Origin: RGIG6353 sp045535585
GTDB taxonomy: Bacteria; Bacillota; Clostridia; Oscillospirales; SIG627
Assembly: GCA_045535585.1 (NCBI GenBank)
Contig: JAZSLY010000060.1
Location: 1 to 10,662 of the forward strand
DNA: 10,662 nt
Direction: 5' to 3'
The notes beneath the pieces are model-generated. The model saw only the letters and a list, made by a program, of their open reading frames with translations, did no database searches and had not been told where the DNA came from. Shown piece by piece: positions 6,570 to 10,662 of the stretch. Numbering within the stretch: position 1 is the first letter of the stretch; each line of letters starts with the position of its first letter. A program made the position numbers and the translations under genes.

Positions 6570-7436
6570 ATGAGCAATGCTAATAGTAATACCATTTATG
6601 ATTACGAGCGTTTACAAAACCGTAACGATACTATGCGCTACTTTTCTCAATTTCAAAAAAAGAGCGATCCTTTTGGTATCAACTTTGTTGGCAAGAGTAT
6701 TTGTGACTCTAATTTTTATACCGAGCGTCGAATAAGCCAAATAATGTCTTTTGAATATATCGAGGAGGGGAGTGGCACGCTTGAAATTAACGGGCAGGTG
6801 CTTCATCCATCTCAAAACGACGTCTTTTTACTGACCGAAGGCAGTAATCACCGCTATTACGTCGATGCAAAATCGCCTTGGAAAAAGTATTTTGTTTCCT
6901 TCGTTGGACCTCTCGCCAATAAGCTCAAAGAGTTGTATTTGCCGTACAATACTTTTTTATTTAAAGATTGTGATTTGAAGGATAATTTTAAAAGGATTTT
7001 TGACGTCGCCTTTGATGAGACGCTGACCTACGAGGAAATTAACTCTTTGATAGCGGCGGAAATATTAAAGATTATGATCTACCTTAACAATAAGAGCACG
7101 GGCGTTGAGGGGGATCTTGCCGAGAAAATCAAAAATAAAATAGATTACTGTGTTGAAGGGGAATTATCTCTTGATAGCATTGCGACCTCTCTTTCATATA
7201 CTAAAAATCACATCATAAACGTATTTAAAGAGAAGTATAATAAGACGCCGTACCAGTATTTTATGCAGGCAAAAATTGAAATTGCCAAGCGTTATCTCAC
7301 GCAAACGAGCTGTTCCATTTCCGATATTGCTTATAACCTTTCCTTTTCCGACGCCCAGTATTTCAGCTCGACCTTTAAAAAAGCAACGGGCGTTTCTCCT
7401 CGTGAATACAGAAAAAGCGTTATAACTGATTTTTAA
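6570..7436 (+). CDS. AraC/XylS-family transcriptional regulator
   Basis: The 288-residue cytosolic DNA-binding protein has an N-terminal cupin-like effector domain, about residues 35-130, including EGSGTLEINGQ (66-76) and a following NDVFLL strand. The C-terminal AraC domain has two helix-turn-helix units. The first is near 199-221 (LSLDSIATSLSYTKNHI) and the second near 249-270 (SISDIAYNLSFSDAQYFSSTF), followed by the family hallmark GVSPREYRK (274-282). ATG 6570 was chosen because the upstream in-frame ATG (6495) lies within the promoter -10; the ribosome binding site is weak (GAGAAAG about 14 nt upstream), so the start is less certain than the rest. It is divergent from the glycosidase and probably responds to its sugar or a product. 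It overlaps the convergent small gene by 17 bp at the stop. Confidence 0.88.
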   Translation: MSNANSNTIYDYERLQNRNDTMRYFSQFQKKSDPFGINFVGKSICDSNFYTERRISQIMSFEYIEEGSGTLEINGQVLHPSQNDVFLLTEGSNHRYYVDAKSPWKKYFVSFVGPLANKLKELYLPYNTFLFKDCDLKDNFKRIFDVAFDETLTYEEINSLIAAEILKIMIYLNNKSTGVEGDLAEKIKNKIDYCVEGELSLDSIATSLSYTKNHIINVFKEKYNKTPYQYFMQAKIEIAKRYLTQTSCSISDIAYNLSFSDAQYFSSTFKKATGVSPREYRKSVITDF

Positions 7437-7623
7437 AATCTTCTACTACGTCTTTCAGATGAAGCGGGGATAGCTCAAGCGCGTTACACAGTACGCACAG
7501 CTCGTTTAGCTTGTCTCTGTCTTCCGTTATATGTCCTATCGTTACAGAATTACACTTGATACCGTAGATTTCTATTTCTCGTCCTTCTTTGTTTTTCGTC
7601 TTTTCTTTTATAATTTCATACAT
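7420..7623 (-). CDS. Small 67-residue protein, DUF6514-like
   Basis: A short, probably cytosolic protein without membrane segments or signal peptide. The N-terminal third is charged (MYEIIKEKTKNKEGREIEIY), followed by YGIKC (20-24), an ISD-like HITEDRD, and a C-terminal CNALELSPLHLKDVVEDF segment. The YGI element and the LSP-HL-DVVEDF ending resemble the DUF6514 family of Clostridia, as recalled from family patterns; function is unknown. It is a real gene, not a shadow: a perfect AGGAGG (7632-7637) lies 8 nt before ATG (7621-7623), and a promoter with TATAAT at correct spacing lies upstream. Its last 17 bp overlap, tail to tail, the end of the AraC-family gene, with no obvious terminator between them. 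C24, C43 and C46 could be of interest, but a metal site is not established. Confidence 0.75.
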   Translation of the reverse strand: MYEIIKEKTKNKEGREIEIYGIKCNSVTIGHITEDRDKLNELCVLCNALELSPLHLKDVVEDFKNQL

Positions 7624-7646
7624 TTGTTTTTCCTCCTGTGTATAAA

Positions 7647-7675
7647 ATTATATTACGATTTTCGACTTAAATCAA
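7647..7675 (-). promoter_or_regulatory. Promoter of the DUF6514-like gene
   Basis: On the minus strand: -35 TTGATT (7670-7675), 17-bp spacer, perfect -10 TATAAT (7647-7652). Predicted start near 7640 leaves a leader of only about 17 nt, just enough for the AGGAGG site. Confidence 0.7.
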
Positions 7676-7825
7676 GGGGTTTTGGAAAGAAATGCCACAT
7701 TCTACCAATCTGTTAAAAATCACAGTTTTAAACTTCAAATATTATCAAATCCGTTAATTTTTAAAGTTTTTTGTGTAGAAAAAAATAATATTATGCAAAA
7801 AAACGAATTATTTTTCAAAAAGGTA

Positions 7826-7854
7826 TTGATTGATTAGAAAAAAAGTAGTAAAAT
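7826..7854 (+). promoter_or_regulatory. Promoter of the DUF1015-valS operon
   Basis: -35 TTGATT (7826-7831), 17-bp spacer, -10 TAAAAT (7849-7854). Predicted start near 7861, leader about 30 nt. This is too short for a T-box, and none is seen between 7676 and 7891, which is otherwise AT-rich and empty. Confidence 0.55.
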
Positions 7855-7891
7855 AATATGATTACATAATTAATAAACCTTGGAGGTATAT

Positions 7892-9160
7892 ATGGCAACA
7901 GTTAGAGCATTTAAAGCATTACGTTTTGGTGAAGGTTCAGGAGACATTCGTGATAACGTCTGCCCGCCATACGATATTATTTCCGATTCTCAAAGAGCGG
8001 AGCTTATAAAGTCCAGCCCCAATAACATAATCCGTCTTGAGCTCCCGAAGGGAGACAAGCCCTATGATGAGGCTTCTGAAGTTTTGAAGGATTGGCTCTC
8101 CCGTGAGATACTCGTTCAGGATAAAAAGGATGGACTCTATATCTACGAAGAGGATTTTGAGTGCGACGGCAAGAATTACAGTATTCACGGTATTATTTGC
8201 CTTGTTAAGCTTGAAGAGTTCTCAAAGGGTATCGTTCTTCCTCACGAGGAAACTCTCTCAAAGGCAAAGACCGATAGATTTAATTTGATGAATGCAACCG
8301 ACTGTAATTTCAGCCAGGTGTATTCAATGTATATCGACGATGACAAGCGCATTGAAAAGGAAGTTCTTCCTATCCTTGATAAGAAGCCTGACGTTGAGTT
8401 TACCGCAAAGGACGGCATCGTTCAAAAGCTTTGGATAGAAAACGACGAGGGCGTGATTTCACGTATCGTTGACGCCTTTGCTGACAAGCAGCTTTATATC
8501 GCCGACGGACACCATAGATATGAGACGGCTCTCAACTACCGTAACCACCTTGCAGAGAAGGGTGAATACAGTGAGGGTGACTTGTCGGGATATATGATGA
8601 TGTTCCTTGCAGATATCAACGACCCAGGACTTGTAATTCTGCCTACTCACAGAATTGTAAAGAACCTTGATTCGTTTGATGAGAAAAAAGTTTTGGCAGA
8701 TTTGGAGACACTTTTTGACGTTTCTCGCGTAGAGGGTACGGCTACAATTAAGGACGCTCTTGCAGCTCCTGAAAAAATTACCTTTGCTCTTTATACAGGC
8801 AAGAAGTATCACTACCTGCTTACTCTGAAGGATGCTGATGCTGTTTCACGTGTTGTAAAGGATCACTCGGAGGCTTACAAGTCACTTGACGTTACGGCGC
8901 TTCATTCTCTTATCCTTGAGCCTCTTTTCGGTATCGATAAGGAGAATATGGCTCAACAGAAGAACCTTACTTATACAAGAAGCATCGATGAAGCACTTGA
9001 AGTGGTTGACGGTGGTGAAGCTCAGTGCTCGTTCATCCTTTCTGCAACAAAAATTCATCAATTAAAGGACGTTGCCCTTGCAGGTGACAAGATGCCCCAG
9101 AAGTCAACTTATTTCTACCCCAAGCTTATAACAGGTCTTGTTATGAACAAATTTAGATAA
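7892..9160 (+). CDS. DUF1015 family protein
   Basis: The 422-residue cytosolic protein belongs to the widespread DUF1015 family (COG4198), whose biochemical role I cannot state with confidence. Visible conserved stretches are the N-terminal RAFKALR with VCPPYDII (23-30), SPNNIIRLELPKG (42-54), LPHEETLSKAKTDR (116-129), the family hallmark IADGHHRYETA (203-213) and ILPTHRIV (249-256). The His/Asp/Arg-rich motifs look like a catalytic or nucleotide-binding site, but that is inference. ATG 7892 was chosen because GGAGG (7882-7886) lies 5 nt before it; an in-frame TTG at 7880 overlaps that site. It stops 18 nt before valS and is probably cotranscribed with it. From memory, in many Firmicutes this family sits beside serC/serA; those genes are not in this window. 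Length and composition look normal. Confidence 0.85.
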   Translation: MATVRAFKALRFGEGSGDIRDNVCPPYDIISDSQRAELIKSSPNNIIRLELPKGDKPYDEASEVLKDWLSREILVQDKKDGLYIYEEDFECDGKNYSIHGIICLVKLEEFSKGIVLPHEETLSKAKTDRFNLMNATDCNFSQVYSMYIDDDKRIEKEVLPILDKKPDVEFTAKDGIVQKLWIENDEGVISRIVDAFADKQLYIADGHHRYETALNYRNHLAEKGEYSEGDLSGYMMMFLADINDPGLVILPTHRIVKNLDSFDEKKVLADLETLFDVSRVEGTATIKDALAAPEKITFALYTGKKYHYLLTLKDADAVSRVVKDHSEAYKSLDVTALHSLILEPLFGIDKENMAQQKNLTYTRSIDEALEVVDGGEAQCSFILSATKIHQLKDVALAGDKMPQKSTYFYPKLITGLVMNKFR

Positions 9161-9178
9161 AATAAAGAGGACTAAATA

Positions 9179-10624
9179 ATGTGTAATTGCAATCAAAGTG
9201 AAAAGAAAAATCTTGCTACCACGTATAATCCTAAGGATTTCGAGGACAGGATTTATGAAAATTGGGAGAAGAAAGGCTTTTTCACGCCTTCCGACGACCA
9301 CACAAAAACACCTTTTTCTATCGTTATTCCTCCGCCAAACGTAACGGGTCAGCTCCATATGGGTCATGCCCTTGATGATACTCTTCAGGATATTATCATC
9401 CGTACCAAGAGAATGCAGGGCTATAACACTCTTTGGGTACCCGGTACTGACCACGCGGGTATTGCTACTCAAATAAAGGTTGAAGAGTATCTCAGAGTTA
9501 ATGAGAACAAAACAAGATACGATCTTGGCAGAGATGCTTTCCTTGAAAGAGTGTGGGAGTGGAAGGAAAAGTACGGCGGTACGATTATAAATCAGCTCAA
9601 AAAGCTTGGTGCATCATGCGACTGGACGCGTGAAGCCTTTACTATGAGCCCGGAGCTTTCCAAGGCAGTTAAGAAGACCTTTGTTTCTCTCTACGAGAAG
9701 GGACTTATCTACAACGGATACAGAATTATCAACTGGTGTCCCAAGTGTGCAACTGCTCTGTCGGACGCTGAAGTAGAATACAAGGACACCCCCGGTAGCT
9801 TCTGGCACATTAAATATCCAATTGAGGATAGTGACGAGTATCTCGTTGTAGCTACCACCCGTCCCGAGACCTATTTTGGTGATACGGCGGTTGCCGTTCA
9901 TCCAGATGACGAAAGATATGCTCATCTCGTTGGTAAGAACGTAATTCTTCCTTTGATTGGCAGAAAGATTCCCATTGTTGCTGACGAGTACGTTGACAGA
10001 GAATTCGGTACGGGATGCGTAAAAATTACTCCCTGCCACGACCCTAACGACTTTGAGGTGGGCAAGCGCCATAACCTTGAAAACATCATCGTTTTCGACA
10101 ACAACGCAAAGCTTAATGCTAACTGCGGTGCATACGAGGGCATGGACAGATACGATGCAAGAGAGAAGCTCGTCAAGGACCTTGAAGAAGCAGGCTATTT
10201 AATCAAAATCGAGGCGCACGCTCATAACGTTGCCCATTGTTACCGTTGCGGTACAACCGTTGAGCCTATGGCGTCGAAGCAGTGGTTCGTTCATATGCCT
10301 CCTTTGGCAGAGCCTGCTATTGCGGCGGTTAAGGAGGGTGACATCAAGTTTATTCCCGAGAGGTTTTCCAAGAACTATCTCAACTGGATGGAGAACATTC
10401 AGGACTGGTGTATTTCCCGTCAGCTTTGGTGGGGTCACAGAATCCCTGCATACTACTGTGATGACTGCGGTGAGATTTCCGTAAGCGAAAATGATATAAC
10501 AGAATGTCCCAAGTGTCACAGCAAGAATGTTCGTCAGGACGAGGATGTTCTTGATACATGGTTCTCATCAGCACTCTGGCCATTCTCAACACTTGGTTGG
10601 CCTGAACAGACAGAGGATTTGTAG
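9179..10624 (+). CDS. valS: Valyl-tRNA synthetase, N-terminal part ending at an in-frame TAG
   Basis: Charges tRNA-Val with valine in the cytosol and edits mischarged threonine. From ATG 9179 (AAAGAGG ribosome binding site 8 nt upstream), 481 residues are readable. They include the class I HMGH signature (60-63), VPGTDHAGIATQ (87-98), the CP1 editing domain with TTRPET (226-231), GTGC (277-280) and DPNDFEVGKRH (288-298), and zinc-binding Cys pairs C187/C190, C354/C357, C427/C430 and C443/C446. WCISRQLWWGHRIP (410-422) and DTWFSSALWPFSTLGWPE (459-476) are typical of this family. The full enzyme is about 880 residues, so the KMSKS loop and anticodon domain are missing. TAG at 10622-10624 interrupts the frame, yet ValRS-like sequence continues in the same frame to the window edge. 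Truncation at the edge is expected; the stop is not. Confidence 0.93.
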   Translation: MCNCNQSEKKNLATTYNPKDFEDRIYENWEKKGFFTPSDDHTKTPFSIVIPPPNVTGQLHMGHALDDTLQDIIIRTKRMQGYNTLWVPGTDHAGIATQIKVEEYLRVNENKTRYDLGRDAFLERVWEWKEKYGGTIINQLKKLGASCDWTREAFTMSPELSKAVKKTFVSLYEKGLIYNGYRIINWCPKCATALSDAEVEYKDTPGSFWHIKYPIEDSDEYLVVATTRPETYFGDTAVAVHPDDERYAHLVGKNVILPLIGRKIPIVADEYVDREFGTGCVKITPCHDPNDFEVGKRHNLENIIVFDNNAKLNANCGAYEGMDRYDAREKLVKDLEEAGYLIKIEAHAHNVAHCYRCGTTVEPMASKQWFVHMPPLAEPAIAAVKEGDIKFIPERFSKNYLNWMENIQDWCISRQLWWGHRIPAYYCDDCGEISVSENDITECPKCHSKNVRQDEDVLDTWFSSALWPFSTLGWPEQTEDL

Positions 10625-10662
10625 CACTATTACCCAACAAATACTCTCGTAACAGGTTACGA
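10625..10662 (+). pseudogene. Continuation of the valS frame after the TAG
   Basis: Read in the valS frame directly after TAG, the bases give HYYPTNTLVTGY. This corresponds to the conserved (Y/F)YPT-x-(V/T)LVTGYD segment that follows WPE-x-TEDL in valyl-tRNA synthetases. So the coding sequence continues past the stop with no frameshift. It is cut by the window edge after 12 codons. Confidence 0.75.

Noticed and set aside
7428..7440. Terminator hairpin GATTTT-T-AAAATC at the end of the AraC gene
   Set aside because: It is an A/T palindrome with almost no loop and no GC stem, so not a credible terminator.
7880..7891. TTG start upstream of the DUF1015 gene
   Set aside because: It coincides with the GGAGG ribosome binding site for ATG 7892.
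7676..7891. Small gene, RNA or T-box in the AT-rich gap before the DUF1015 gene
   Set aside because: No ribosome-bound frame, stable hairpin series or T-box core sequence is visible; only the promoter is supported.

Overview
The window looks like chromosomal DNA from a low-GC, Gram-positive anaerobe of the class Clostridia, probably an uncultured gut member. The basis is LtaS-type lipoteichoic acid chemistry, clostridial-type short proteins, strong AGGAGG-type ribosome binding sites, AT-rich spacers with TTGAAA/TATAAT promoters, and an ArgR/AhrC-type ARG box close to the Bacillus consensus. No species can be named from the sequence alone. I see no mobile element, CRISPR array, tRNA or rRNA.

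Layout. (1) 1-561, minus: N-terminal part of argG (argininosuccinate synthase) running off the left edge, with its own near-consensus promoter and an ARG box. (2) 562-896: divergent control region, 335 bp. (3) 897-2231, plus: neutral-ceramidase-like protein, single gene, with its own promoter and terminator. (4) 2385-5109, plus: two-gene operon of a PhnP-like metallo-beta-lactamase-fold hydrolase and an LtaS-type membrane sulfatase/phosphoglycerol transferase. It ends in a 21-bp perfect inverted repeat shared with the convergent gene. (5) 5146-6465, minus: family 4 glycosidase (MelA-like alpha-galactosidase), transcribed divergently from an AraC-family regulator (6570-7436, plus) across a 104-bp control region with inverted half-sites. 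(6) 7420-7623, minus: a 67-residue protein resembling DUF6514, overlapping the regulator tail to tail. (7) 7892 to the right edge, plus: DUF1015 protein followed 18 bp later by valS (valyl-tRNA synthetase).

How the genes work together. These are mostly independent housekeeping and accessory units: arginine biosynthesis under ArgR-type control, cell-envelope polymer synthesis, alpha-galactoside use under a local AraC regulator, and translation. The best functional pairings are the hydrolase with the LtaS-like enzyme, and the glycosidase with the AraC regulator.

Points deserving a second look. There is an in-frame TAG at codon 482 of valS, with ValRS-like sequence continuing in the same frame afterwards, and an abrupt change of codon choice just before it. 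Together these point to an assembly chimera or error at a contig end, a real nonsense mutation, or (least likely) recoding. The cytosolic ceramidase-like enzyme and the hydrolase-LtaS operon are the main biologically uncharacterised items. I do not see a clearly novel multi-gene system.
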